From: an uncultured Pirellula sp.
Lineage (GTDB): Bacteria; Planctomycetota; Planctomycetia; Pirellulales; Pirellulaceae
DNA: 64,000 nucleotides
NCBI GenBank assembly: GCA_903892355.1
Contig: CAITIE010000059.1
Span: 1 to 64,000 of the forward strand
Direction: 5' to 3'
Position numbers and translations under genes: made by a program. Below the pieces are notes generated by a model. The model worked only from the letters and a program-made list of their open reading frames with translations. It did no database searches and had not been told where the DNA came from. Positions 1 through 8,994 of the stretch are shown here, one piece after another (the first letter of the stretch is position 1; the number at the start of each line of letters is the position of its first letter).

Positions 1-2348
1 ATCAATTCAGGTGGATAGCGGGTCAAGTCGGCGACCATCGGCACCACTTCATTTTTCCTGACGATCTGATGCACCCGGCGTGTGTGGATTGCAAACGCTA
101 AATTCGTTTTGCAGTTGTTGCACCATTCCGCTGTAAAATCCACCATGACCGTTTTACCTTCTCGGACCAATTGCTGAAGTCGCTGCTCGGAAAACGGTTC
201 CCATTCCAACTCGTAAGGAGATGGGCCTAGCATGAAAAACGAGCCCCAGGTTCCTGCAAGGACCGCAGCAGTTCCCAAACCCCATGCTCGTAATTTTTGA
301 CCCGATGAGGCCCACGCGGGGACTCTGCCGATCAACCAGCAGGCAAACCATGTGAAAATCAATGACGACAACATCGATGTCCGCTCAGACTGAGGAAAGC
401 CGTTGATGAAAATGACAACGCTCAACAACAAGGGAAACGCCAATAGCTCCTTGAATGTCTCCATCCATGGCCCAGGCTTCGGAATCCACTTGAGAGCGCT
501 CGGAAAGACCGAGATCACCAGATAAGGACTGGCCATCCCGAGTCCGACTCCCAAGAAGATCAATAGGACGACCCAGGCTGGTTGGGTCAACGAAACTGCC
601 AATGCGCTGCCAAGGAACGGGCCGCTGCATGGCGTCGCCAACAATGTGGTGATCACCCCTTTGGAAAATGCCCCGATGAATCCATGTCGGCTCGAAAGTT
701 CCGTACTCTTAGAACCCGTCGCAAAGCCAGGTATCGGGAACTCCCAGACCCCCAAAAAGCTAAGGGCCAACGCAAACATGAACGAAGTGATCACGATCTG
801 AAACGTGGTATTCCCAAATTGGGAACCCCATCCCAACGTCTGATCCGAAAACGTGCGAACCAAAATACTAGCGATTCCAAACGCAAGGACAAATCCGATC
901 ATTCCCGCCGCGTAAATCAACGTCAGCAACGAGGCTCGCCCCTTATCACCATGAGCTTCATTGACGAAGCCCAAGATTTTCAAGCCGATCACAGGTAGCA
1001 CGCATGGCATAAAATTCAAAATGAATCCAGCGATCATGGCCAAGCAGAATTTGGTGAACAGCTCAAACGGCTTGAGAGTCAGCGCGTACTTGGGACCATC
1101 GATCCATTTGCTCCGCTGAGGGTGACTTGCAACGTCCTCGTACGACGCTATGGCCAACACCGCTGGTAATGGCGTTGGATCCGAAGTCTTTCGAGAAACG
1201 TTGTAATTGAACTTAAAGTTCAAACCTCGGGGACGATCGCACGCCCCATTCGTGCACGCTTGATATCCCAACAATCCTTCAAGCGGCGTTTCTCCTTCAA
1301 CGGCAGTTTCCGGTACCTCGATCGGGATCCGAAATTGAACGGGCCCTTCGTAATAGTCCACCACGGTGCCAACACCCATGTCCTTGCGGACACTCGGTTT
1401 GCTTGCCACCGGTGCACCGACCTTCACCCCAAATTTTTGACTGATTACCAACAGCGTCCGACTCTCGGTCGCTTCATCCGTCGGGTCCAATTTGTAAATG
1501 TGAAATTCAGGGTCCGTGGCCGCGCTAAGGAGCAATTCCAACGACTCTCCAGGCTTCACCGTGCTCTTGCTCAACTGGATATTCCACTCGACTGGGCTCT
1601 CGTCTTCCCGCAAAACCCCCGGTGTCCCCTTGGGTTGCTCGACCTCGGTAAAGCCGCTAAAAGACGCTTCGAATTTATCGTCCCGAATCGGAATGCAGTT
1701 CTTTTCACAAACCTGACCCGTCAACGTCAGCAGAATCGCTGAAGGGTTGTCGGACACTGGATTGTCAAACACCAGCGGCGCCGTCCAAGTGACCGAATCC
1801 TGGAACTGTTCCACCTGCAGCCCAGGCCAGAACTCAGAGTTCATCTCGATCTCGGGAGGAGCGTTGGGAACCAGCGGCCCCGTCATCTTGACCCAATCGT
1901 CGACGATCTTAATGGCTGTCGGAGTCGGGCCGCCAGGACCTTGAGTGGTCGAGAAAATGTGATAGCCACCGAACAGTTGCACCCTAACCGTCAACCGCCC
2001 CTTTTGCGCACCATCTTTTTGGGCGCCTCGTTCCACCGAATACGTTGCGGATATCTCATAGGGAGTATCCGAACCGCCACCCGCCAAATCGAGCCCCAGA
2101 CCCAATCCAAAGTCCGTTGCTCCTATTCCTCCGACGGCTGCTTTTCCACCAGTTGACTTTCCAGCCGATGACTTGATGCCACCAGAGTCCTTGCCCCCCT
2201 TCGAACTCGACTGGCTAACGGCTTCCTGCGGGCTCACCTCCGCCGCCATCGAGATAGGCCCCAAAGCCAAGGGCTCCATCGACGCGGACCCGGCAAAAAC
2301 CGAAGCCACAATCGCGACAAGAAGCATGCAATTCCGATTCAAAATCAT
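1..2348 (-). CDS. dsbD: DsbD-like thiol:disulfide interchange protein (3' end outside window)
   Basis: The protein carries electrons from cytoplasmic thioredoxin across the inner membrane to periplasmic thiol partners. Reading from the ATG at 2348 there is a signal peptide (about 1-35), a Ser/Gly/Lys-rich linker, and periplasmic DsbD-alpha-like beta domains (about 95-400) with Cys-rich motifs CEKNC and CTNGAC. A multi-spanning core follows (about 425-690) with the hallmark NFMPCVLPV near 448 and ATPCSGPF near 573. The C-terminal thioredoxin-like part starts near 740 with WCNNC, the redox CxxC. The frame is open to base 1, so the end of the thioredoxin domain is missing. Two N-terminal beta domains and the low-complexity linker make it longer than Escherichia coli DsbD. 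Family assignment is secure from the motifs; the exact partner proteins are unknown. Confidence 0.9.
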   Translation of the reverse strand, partial: MILNRNCMLLVAIVASVFAGSASMEPLALGPISMAAEVSPQEAVSQSSSKGGKDSGGIKSSAGKSTGGKAAVGGIGATDFGLGLGLDLAGGGSDTPYEISATYSVERGAQKDGAQKGRLTVRVQLFGGYHIFSTTQGPGGPTPTAIKIVDDWVKMTGPLVPNAPPEIEMNSEFWPGLQVEQFQDSVTWTAPLVFDNPVSDNPSAILLTLTGQVCEKNCIPIRDDKFEASFSGFTEVEQPKGTPGVLREDESPVEWNIQLSKSTVKPGESLELLLSAATDPEFHIYKLDPTDEATESRTLLVISQKFGVKVGAPVASKPSVRKDMGVGTVVDYYEGPVQFRIPIEVPETAVEGETPLEGLLGYQACTNGACDRPRGLNFKFNYNVSRKTSDPTPLPAVLAIASYEDVASHPQRSKWIDGPKYALTLKPFELFTKFCLAMIAGFILNFMPCVLPVIGLKILGFVNEAHGDKGRASLLTLIYAAGMIGFVLAFGIASILVRTFSDQTLGWGSQFGNTTFQIVITSFMFALALSFLGVWEFPIPGFATGSKSTELSSRHGFIGAFSKGVITTLLATPCSGPFLGSALAVSLTQPAWVVLLIFLGVGLGMASPYLVISVFPSALKWIPKPGPWMETFKELLAFPLLLSVVIFINGFPQSERTSMLSSLIFTWFACWLIGRVPAWASSGQKLRAWGLGTAAVLAGTWGSFFMLGPSPYELEWEPFSEQRLQQLVREGKTVMVDFTAEWCNNCKTNLAFAIHTRRVHQIVRKNEVVPMVADLTRYPPEL

Positions 2349-2700
2349 GGTCTCTCCCAACAAAATGGTCAGCCCATTGTAGGTCCACGCCAACACCCAG
2401 GTCAACGCGAACAAACCCCTCGCCAGGGCTGGTTTGCCACTGCTGGGTAGCTTGGCGGTGTCGAAATGCGATTGCACCTGTCCAACCAAAACCACCATTT
2501 CTAAGCGGTCATACGCAGTTTAGTGGTTAAAGATTGCGGTTTCTTCCGTTTCTACGCTCTGGTTTTCCATTTTCTTTTTGACAACCCTGGTTTTGTTGAA
2601 GTTCATCCTTTGGACCCGTAAGCGACTTGGATAAAGTGAGTGGAGGTGCCAGTTCCACGGCGATGCTTCAGGTTTCTCCCCTCAAACCGACTCATTTTTT
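2349..2700. other. Divergent intergenic region, no gene seen
   Basis: This 352-base stretch separates the divergent dsbD-like gene and the small hypothetical gene at 2701. It should hold promoters for both. A TTGACA hexamer occurs near 2578 on the plus strand, but no convincing -10 box is placed after it. No Shine-Dalgarno sequence precedes the ATG at 2701. I see no long repeat or RNA gene. Confidence 0.4.
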
Positions 2701-3282
2701 ATGTCCCAAGTCCCAGCTCCCCTCGCTGACGAAGTCGAATTGATGTTGCGCAACGCCCAACTCCGTGACGAGTTAGAGCCCTATCTCGATGAGTCGGTAG
2801 ATTTGGTGAGCATCCGGCACATGACGCTGGCCGAGGAGAACGAGTTTCTCGAATCCATCCTCGCCTGGGAGCGAGCTCCCTCGCTACCGATTTGCAAGTG
2901 GTTCGAACCCGAACTGGTGCTTCCTCGACCTGAGTCTCTCAGCGACGACCAAGTCCACTCGATTCTGTGGCGAACGATCCACTTGCTATACAGCCAAAAG
3001 ATCGCTTTGGACTTTACGGACCACTTGAGTGATCGCCAACTCTACTGCCTGTTGATGCGAGATATTCTGCCCGTCTACCAGAAGAAAATCTCGGGGCCTC
3101 GCCATTTCCTTCATTGGCACTGCCTCGACGACAATGATATGGACTGCTGGTTGACGTTCTACGCGTCGGATGAAGAACGAGAGCTTTGGGCGGAAGAATC
3201 CGAAAACGAGCTTCCCCCCAAGAAAACCCTCCCTTTTCCTCGGCAAATGCCTCGACGTCCGCATGGGAATATGGGGCAGTAG
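2701..3282 (+). CDS. Conserved-looking hypothetical protein, 193 aa
   Basis: I do not recognise the family. It is a soluble, acidic protein with no signal peptide or membrane segment. It is rich in Glu, Asp, Leu and Trp, with a central stretch of predicted helices (SDDQVHSILWRTIHLLYSQK, then LSDRQLYCLLMRDILP) and a distinctive segment HFLHWHCLDDNDMDCW near 138-153 containing His, Cys and acidic residues that could bind metal. The tail is Pro- and Arg-rich. Codon use looks like its neighbours and the frame is clean, which supports a real gene. It is divergent from the dsbD-like gene and convergent with the sulfatase, so it is probably a single-gene transcript. No Shine-Dalgarno is visible before the ATG. 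Confidence 0.7.
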   Translation: MSQVPAPLADEVELMLRNAQLRDELEPYLDESVDLVSIRHMTLAEENEFLESILAWERAPSLPICKWFEPELVLPRPESLSDDQVHSILWRTIHLLYSQKIALDFTDHLSDRQLYCLLMRDILPVYQKKISGPRHFLHWHCLDDNDMDCWLTFYASDEERELWAEESENELPPKKTLPFPRQMPRRPHGNMGQ

Positions 3283-3329
3283 CCCGCTTCATCGACATTC
3301 GCGATGATGCCTCCTCGTGCGCGTAGGTA

Positions 3330-5354
3330 CTACTTTCCTGCTTCCGCTGGGATGAGCACAATCTGCCGGATATCGCAAACCGCCGCGGCAGATTTCTTCT
3401 TCGGCTTGACCATCACCCGCCCTTTTCCTTTGTGGATCTCAACGCGTCCGATCGGTTCGATAACAATGTTCTGAAAATGACCCGTCGTGCGGACTTTCCA
3501 AGGCAACGTCTGTGGGTTGCCTCCTTCGGTTTCGACAATCACATCCACATCCGATCCTCCATTGCCGCTCCCACATCCGCAGTGAATTTGCACCTCGACC
3601 GCGCCTTCGATCGATGAGTCGAACTCCCACTCGACCCAGTCGTCCACTTCGGTCCAATACCCGACTACATTCTTGTAGGTCTCGGGCTCAAATCGGATTC
3701 GCGTTCCGTGAGTCTTGGACTCAGATGCGACCAAACGAATGGCGTCTTTCGTGTTTTTCAACATCGTCGCGCGCCCCGCAATAACACGGTTCATCCCATC
3801 CCTCCAAACCTTCCATTGCTCCCCTATACGCTCGGATGTTGAAATCCCGCCGTTGAGCTTCGATGGGTCTTGATCGATGTACAACGAACGATGTAGCTCG
3901 TCATCCAATTCCGGGTTGGGCAAACACCTCTGTGCGGCGACCGAATCCCGCCACTGAGTCAACGCTCCGCTCAACTCACGTACGACATCGGGATTACTTT
4001 CTCCTACGTTGGTGGTTTCGCCAATATCCGTGCTCAAATCATACAACTCGAGCCCTCCCGTTTCGTAATCCTCGACCAGCTTCCAGTTCCCCCTTCGAAC
4101 CGCTCCCGACGGACGGCTTCCTTGATTGGTGTAATGCGGGAGATGCCAAAAAAAAGTCCGATCGGGGATACCCTCGGGCTTGTTCGATTTACCTCGAAGA
4201 ATCGGAACCAGGGACTGGCCATCCACCGGACCAACCGACCGCCCAACCTCAATCCCCACCTCCTCTAAGACCGTAGGCAGGATATCGAGCAACGACACCG
4301 GCGCCGAAACTTTGGCTGGGAGATACTTCTTCGGCGAATGGATAATCAGGGGTACCCGCAGACCACCTTCGTATAAATAACCTTTTCCCGCGCGGTATGG
4401 ACCGTTATGAGTCACCGGCAATGGATGAATCTCGGGCACATGCAACCCGCCATTGTCACTGGTAAATATCAAGATCGTATTTTCCGATTGCCCAGCCTCT
4501 TCCAACCCCTTCATCAACGCCCCGATCGATTCATCGAGGGATTCGATCGTGGCCGCGTAAAGTGGATTCCAAGCCTTTGCATTCGACGCAATACGGTCCT
4601 CCGACTCCTTGAGCGCGACGTGCGGAGAATGATGCGGTATGTAACAGAAGAACGGTTTGCCTGATGCAGACTTGATGAACTCGATGGCCTTGTCGGTAAT
4701 CAAACGCTCATTCTTTCCGCCCGTCGTTCCCGGCTCCCCATTCCCGGCCGGTTCGAAAACCACTTCGAATCCTTGGGCTTTGGCGGACGATTCACCACCC
4801 CCCAAATGCCACTTGCCAAAGATACCGGTCGTATAGCCCGCTCGCTGCAGCACCTCTGCCAGTGTTTGCTCGCTCGCGACTAACCCTGGCTCAATCCTCG
4901 CTTGAAGGAGTTTTTGACTCGCCGCATCCGGACGACCGGGCAGATACGTCGTCAAATGCAATCTTGCCGGCCACTTGCTGGTCATTAACGATGCGCGCGA
5001 GGCAGAACATATAGGCAACCCACAATACGCGCTCGTGAACTGCACGCCGTTCGATGCTATCGCATCGAGATTGGGTGTCCTGTGGTCCGAGCGTCCGTAA
5101 CAACCGAGATCAAAAACTCCAAGATCGTCCGCTGCGATCAATACGATATTCGGTCGAACCCCCGTCGAGGTATCTTGGCCACAAGCCATTGGTACACCCA
5201 CTCGATCGCCCATCCCAAAGCCGATCAAGAAAACAATCGCGACAGCGGAGCTAAAAGTTACAGCGGAGCTAAAAGTCACAGCGGAGCTAAAAGTTACAGC
5301 GGAGCTAAAAGTCACAGCACCAAAAAAACGCAAGTAGGCAAAAAATCGGTTCAT
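3330..5354 (-). CDS. Secreted sulfatase, type I (formylglycine family)
   Basis: It probably hydrolyses sulfate esters, likely on sulfated polysaccharides, outside the cytoplasm. I chose the internal ATG at 5354 because it starts directly before an export signal; the frame stays open upstream to 5438. The mature enzyme begins with RPNIVLIAADDLG (metal-binding Asp pair about 76-77). The formylglycine motif is C-S-A-S-R at 116-120, the CxAxR variant of CxPxR. Later motifs TSDNGG and GPYRAGKGYLYEGG are typical of arylsulfatases. After about residue 530 there is an extra beta-rich domain resembling a carbohydrate-binding module (FEPETYKNVVGYWTEVDDW). The signal region is built of four tandem copies of AVTFSS. 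The exact substrate cannot be read from sequence. Confidence 0.9.
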   Translation of the reverse strand: MNRFFAYLRFFGAVTFSSAVTFSSAVTFSSAVTFSSAVAIVFLIGFGMGDRVGVPMACGQDTSTGVRPNIVLIAADDLGVFDLGCYGRSDHRTPNLDAIASNGVQFTSAYCGLPICSASRASLMTSKWPARLHLTTYLPGRPDAASQKLLQARIEPGLVASEQTLAEVLQRAGYTTGIFGKWHLGGGESSAKAQGFEVVFEPAGNGEPGTTGGKNERLITDKAIEFIKSASGKPFFCYIPHHSPHVALKESEDRIASNAKAWNPLYAATIESLDESIGALMKGLEEAGQSENTILIFTSDNGGLHVPEIHPLPVTHNGPYRAGKGYLYEGGLRVPLIIHSPKKYLPAKVSAPVSLLDILPTVLEEVGIEVGRSVGPVDGQSLVPILRGKSNKPEGIPDRTFFWHLPHYTNQGSRPSGAVRRGNWKLVEDYETGGLELYDLSTDIGETTNVGESNPDVVRELSGALTQWRDSVAAQRCLPNPELDDELHRSLYIDQDPSKLNGGISTSERIGEQWKVWRDGMNRVIAGRATMLKNTKDAIRLVASESKTHGTRIRFEPETYKNVVGYWTEVDDWVEWEFDSSIEGAVEVQIHCGCGSGNGGSDVDVIVETEGGNPQTLPWKVRTTGHFQNIVIEPIGRVEIHKGKGRVMVKPKKKSAAAVCDIRQIVLIPAEAGK
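5242..5318 (-). repeat. 18-bp tandem repeat (4 copies plus 5 bases) in the sulfatase signal region
   Basis: The unit ACAGCGGAGCTAAAAGTT (plus-strand sense) is repeated at 5242, 5260, 5278 and 5296, followed by a partial ACAGC. Copies 2 and 4 end in GTC rather than GTT, so there is also a perfect 36-bp double unit. In the sulfatase frame each copy encodes AVTFSS, forming residues about 13-36, immediately before the hydrophobic core AVAIVFLIG. The repeat lengthens the signal segment in steps of six residues without breaking frame. Confidence 0.95.
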
Positions 5355-5606
5355 CGGAGATGCTTCAAAGGCTGGATGGAGTCCTGGAACAACGCCGGAA
5401 AATGGAGGTCTCCATCCCAACGCACACTGGCAACACAAGAATCAATGATAGCAAACAATTTTCTAAGGCGTGCAGCTCGAAATTCGATCCGACCGGAACA
5501 TTCGGTTTCACTTCGCAGAGGATCAGATCCGATGAAACCAGAGCATCAACAAGCGTCACCATGCTAAAGATGCTAGCAAACGACGCCATCCAAAAGCAGC
5601 AACACC

Positions 5607-6797
5607 ATGTTTCGAATGTTAGGCAGAGGGGCCCAAAGGCTACTGACTGAGATCTCGCAGCATCGCACCCCGGAACAGATTGCATGGGGACTCGCGATTG
5701 GTGTTTCGTTTGGTCTCGTCCCAATGGACAGCATCATCTCCGTGCTGCTCCTATTCGCCATATTGATTCTTCCCGTGAATCATTTGTGCGCTGCCATCGC
5801 ATTCGTATCGATGTCTTTGGCAGGTCGATTCGTCGCGCCAATCCCTAACGCCCTTGGTCTCTGGATCCTTTCCCATCAGTGGGTTGTTAACACCTTAGGT
5901 GTGATCTACTCCCTTCCGTTGGTTCCGTGGTTGCGACTCAACAATACCATGGTTGTCGGTGGCTTCTGCTTAGGAATCCTCTCTGTAGCCCCCAACTACA
6001 TCACCCTAAGATGGCTTGTTCGGCGCACGCAGTCCAAGATCCAGCAGTGGTCGATCGACGAAGTCGCTCGCCAAGCTCCCGAGTTTCGAAAGATCTCCTC
6101 CGAAAGGTCGACGCGAAACCCAATTCTCTCGCCGTCGGTAACCCAAAAGCTGGCGAACCATAGTTCTGCTGACGAACGCAAACCAATAAACGCTCAACCG
6201 CTCCGACACAGCGCCTCCGAACCACCTATCTCATCGTCTGGTAATCAGCAATCGACACCTCGCAATTCAGCCCAGCTGAATGCAGTACAGGTGAAAACAT
6301 CACAAGTCAATACTGCACAAGTTAACACTGCACAAGTAAGCCCTGCGCAAGTTAACACTGCGCAGGTCAACACTGCGGAATCGCATCCTGCGCAGAGCGA
6401 TACCGTCCTTCGTGAAACGGTCATCGAAGTCGTCCGTTTCCGCCAGCCATTGGAGAGTGGCACGGTTGCCAAACCAAGATCCAGCGTCTCGTCGACCAAC
6501 CGAGTTCATGACATTCCAAAAGATTCCAACGCCCTGTCCGGTCCTCATCTAACCACCGAAACAAAGAACCAGGAACTTATGATCGCCGAGAAAAATACTT
6601 CCCTTGGCAATGTATCTCTCAAAACCCATACGGGTTCCCCTGTGGACGCAAGCACCGGAGCTATCCAGCCTCCCAGCCCCATCGGGCTAGGGAATCATCG
6701 CCAAGCGATCACAGGACACAAAGGCTCTGATTCCCTGAGGTACTTGCTGCGGCATATCACCGGGACAAAAACCGAACGCGAAGGAAACGATTCCTAA
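5607..6797 (+). CDS. TIGR03546-like (DUF2062-type) membrane protein with repetitive tail
   Basis: The first 145 residues match the DUF2062/TIGR03546 type: an amphipathic start (RTPEQIAWGLAIGVSFGLVP), then hydrophobic helices (about 35-80 and 90-130) ending with the basic segment LRWLVRRTQSK. The remaining 250 residues are hydrophilic and low in complexity (Ser, Asn, Gln, Thr), with a pentapeptide repeat around 222-266. It is followed after two bases by a TIGR03545-like gene. As I recall, these two families occur as an uncharacterised gene pair in bacteria with outer membranes. The function is unknown; a role at the envelope is an inference from the pairing. The assignment rests on recalled family patterns and gene order. 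Confidence 0.65.
   Translation: MFRMLGRGAQRLLTEISQHRTPEQIAWGLAIGVSFGLVPMDSIISVLLLFAILILPVNHLCAAIAFVSMSLAGRFVAPIPNALGLWILSHQWVVNTLGVIYSLPLVPWLRLNNTMVVGGFCLGILSVAPNYITLRWLVRRTQSKIQQWSIDEVARQAPEFRKISSERSTRNPILSPSVTQKLANHSSADERKPINAQPLRHSASEPPISSSGNQQSTPRNSAQLNAVQVKTSQVNTAQVNTAQVSPAQVNTAQVNTAESHPAQSDTVLRETVIEVVRFRQPLESGTVAKPRSSVSSTNRVHDIPKDSNALSGPHLTTETKNQELMIAEKNTSLGNVSLKTHTGSPVDASTGAIQPPSPIGLGNHRQAITGHKGSDSLRYLLRHITGTKTEREGNDS
6270..6404 (+). repeat. 15-bp repeat encoding degenerate AQVNT pentapeptides
   Basis: Nine consecutive 15-base units encode AQLNA, VQVKT, SQVNT, AQVNT, AQVSP, AQVNT, AQVNT, AESHP and AQSDT. The central units (6300-6374) are close to identical at DNA level, around GCACAAGTTAACACT; the outer ones are eroded. 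The repeat lies in the hydrophilic tail of the TIGR03546-like protein. Confidence 0.9.
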
Positions 6798-6799
6798 TC

Positions 6800-8623
6800 A
6801 TGGCATGGCGCCGTCGTCTGGCAATCCTATTATCACTTGTTGTCCTGGCTGCGTTTGCAGCCGAACCGATGCTGCGTGGGCTGAGCTATCGCACGCTCTC
6901 CCAAGTCCTCGGGAGGCAAGTCACCGTAGAAGGCAAGGCTAGGCTATCAGTCCAGGACGGAACACTGCGGGTCAAGGAAGTACGGTTCGATAGTCCGTCC
7001 GGGCAGTCGTTTGAGATTGAGCAAATCACGGCAAAGATCAATCCGAAAGATTTCCTTTCGCGAAACCTGGTCATCGATCATGCGACCGTGCAAGGGCTCT
7101 CAATTCGCTCGGGTATCAACCGATCCACAATAAGCCAGTCGAGCAATACCAGTGGAGTTCCGGCCAATCGTCCAGCGAACCTCGGCGAGGTGACGCCGTC
7201 CCCGAACTCTTTTGCAACTCAGAACCACCATCCCACCCAACTGACTCCCTTTCCTCGATTCGATGTGACCGAATGGTCCAACTCGTTTCGATCGACGTTG
7301 GAGCAAGTATCCCAACAAGTTTCCCATGAGCGTTCCACTGCGAGAAACGCGCTCGAGACACGATTGGCGACGCTGAAGAAACGAATTCCTAGCGTACCTT
7401 TGGCAGAGCAGAATCCTCTTCGAGATCGCGCCTTGATCGAAGCCATTCGCTCGGAGTTTGTCGCCATCCGCCAGTCGATCGCAGAGGAACGGGTTGCTCT
7501 CCGCGATTTCCAACAAACCCTCCCCGAAGAAGTGAATCGGGTCCAGCAACGTTGGGCGTCGGGAATGGAACCAGCCATCGCCGCCACACTGCCCGAATTC
7601 GAAAACTCGATCCGCAGTTCGTTGACGGACTACGTGAATCAACTGCTAGAAGAGTCTGACCCACTACTACAAATCGTCCAAGATAGCCTGTCTCCCCTCT
7701 CGGAATCGAATTCTCTCTCGGCCAATCCACCGTCGCAGGGAGTCGATCTGCCAATCCCCGGTTTTCCAGGCAACTACGTTTTAGTCCGATCGGCAACCAT
7801 CCAAGGGTGGCTTGTCCCGTTCGAGAAAAAACGTATCCCATTCGATTGCCAACTCAGCACGTGGGGGCATGGAAGACCGACCATCGATTCGCCAAAAGCA
7901 CATTGGCGCTTCCGACTTCCCGGAGATTTTGGAGTGGTGGAAATCGCTGCAATGCGAAGTCGCCTAACGCCCCTTGCCGTCGTCGCTGACGGTACTCAGA
8001 GCACCACAACCCTTCCACCGCATTCCACCGCCTCCGACGCTATTGCGGGCGAATTGATCCGCATGGTCTCCCAAGGCCCGGTCAGCAAAGCGACTCGAGT
8101 CGCCATCGACATGGATCGAACCCGTTGGAAATTGGCTGTAGAAACCCCGTTGGTAGCAAGGTGGAGGAATCCCATTCAAGACGACTCAACTCCGGCAATC
8201 ATGGGGATCAACAGCGAGGCAAACCCTCTTTGGGCAAGCATGCTCATGGAGGAATTGATCAAGGCCTCACCCGATGAACCCTTGATGCTTCGCGCCGAAT
8301 GCACCCAATGGCGAACCAACCTTCGCAATGCCCAAGCGAACAACCAACAAGCTCGCGATGTCCAGCTTGATGCGCGATGCCTTTTTGAACTCGAACCGAT
8401 TTGGAAGAAAACCCAAACTCGCTACATCGAGAAAGTTGCCAGCGAGTCGATGCCGATTTCCGGAGATATTATCGCCAAAGCGATCCAGGATTTGAACGAC
8501 CGATGGGGGGAACAGCTTCGATCCCAAAACGAGACGTTGCAACGTCTGGAACAGGAATGGATCGCTCTCAGGAATCAATGGGAAGAAAGCAGTTCCGTCA
8601 GTGAACGGTTAGCCCGACGCTAA
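6800..8623 (+). CDS. TIGR03545-like envelope protein (AsmA-like start)
   Basis: The protein has an N-terminal membrane anchor (about 6-24, RRLAILLSLVVLAAFAA) followed by an AsmA/TamB-like beta segment (LGRQVTVEGKARLSVQDGTLRVKEV in pieces, then INPKDFLSRNLVIDHATVQGL). A long helical and coiled-coil stretch follows (about 150-290), then mixed alpha/beta sequence, ending in another coiled coil (ETLQRLEQEWIALRNQWE). This layout fits TIGR03545, the usual partner of TIGR03546. The ATG is two bases after the upstream stop, so the pair is one transcript. The anchor and beta segment suggest a periplasmic protein linked to the inner membrane, perhaps helping lipid or outer-membrane traffic, but no function is established. 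Confidence 0.65.
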   Translation: MAWRRRLAILLSLVVLAAFAAEPMLRGLSYRTLSQVLGRQVTVEGKARLSVQDGTLRVKEVRFDSPSGQSFEIEQITAKINPKDFLSRNLVIDHATVQGLSIRSGINRSTISQSSNTSGVPANRPANLGEVTPSPNSFATQNHHPTQLTPFPRFDVTEWSNSFRSTLEQVSQQVSHERSTARNALETRLATLKKRIPSVPLAEQNPLRDRALIEAIRSEFVAIRQSIAEERVALRDFQQTLPEEVNRVQQRWASGMEPAIAATLPEFENSIRSSLTDYVNQLLEESDPLLQIVQDSLSPLSESNSLSANPPSQGVDLPIPGFPGNYVLVRSATIQGWLVPFEKKRIPFDCQLSTWGHGRPTIDSPKAHWRFRLPGDFGVVEIAAMRSRLTPLAVVADGTQSTTTLPPHSTASDAIAGELIRMVSQGPVSKATRVAIDMDRTRWKLAVETPLVARWRNPIQDDSTPAIMGINSEANPLWASMLMEELIKASPDEPLMLRAECTQWRTNLRNAQANNQQARDVQLDARCLFELEPIWKKTQTRYIEKVASESMPISGDIIAKAIQDLNDRWGEQLRSQNETLQRLEQEWIALRNQWEESSSVSERLARR

Positions 8624-8994
8624 GCTGTCCCGACAGTAATTGAAAAAATCCGGAAGCGCCTCGGGGCAGCTTAATCTATTTGCACTCCAGGCGTGACCGA
8701 GCGCAACGAGAACCAGCTTTCCACCCAAGACGCAATCCGGATCCTGAAGAGAACCCCTTCGGAAATCGATCCACTCATTCGACTTGCGAATCCATCCGGA
8801 ACTAAATCCCACGGGGTATCTCCATAGACAGGGGCTCGGGCGCTGCCCCCGTCTACCTACTAGGAACGCATTCCAAAGCGAAAACCTGTCACGAAAATCC
8901 GGTTTTCTAAAAAATTCCCTAAGGAATTGTTTCCGGGATTGCTAGCAATAAGCGGCATTAATTCAGCCTGCAGCGATTCATTGCGGTGGAATCA
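8624..8994. other. Convergent intergenic region with several inverted repeats
   Basis: This 371-base stretch lies between two convergent genes. It holds a GC-rich inverted element (GGGGC ... GCCCC, about 8831-8850), an AT-rich hairpin with a T-run on the minus strand (8907-8928), and the 12-bp perfect palindrome ATTGCTAGCAAT at 8938-8949. A minus-strand reading frame runs through 8624-8870 but has no good start or family, so I did not call it. Confidence 0.5.
8907..8928 (-). terminator. Probable rho-independent terminator of the homogentisate operon
   Basis: On the minus strand, 67 bases after the flavin reductase stop, the sequence reads AATTCC-TTAG-GGAATT followed by TTTTAG. The stem is short and AT-rich, so efficiency is uncertain, but position and T-run fit a terminator between convergent genes. 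Confidence 0.4.

Noticed and set aside
5242..5318. Possible CRISPR array
   Set aside because: The units are contiguous with no spacers and lie in a coding frame; the same applies to 46822-46875.
8609..8812. Minus-strand small frame with GTG start, possibly a gene tail
   Set aside because: The frame can be read back further, but no start, ribosome site or family is seen, and it overlaps the end of the TIGR03545-like gene; it is probably repeat-like intergenic DNA.
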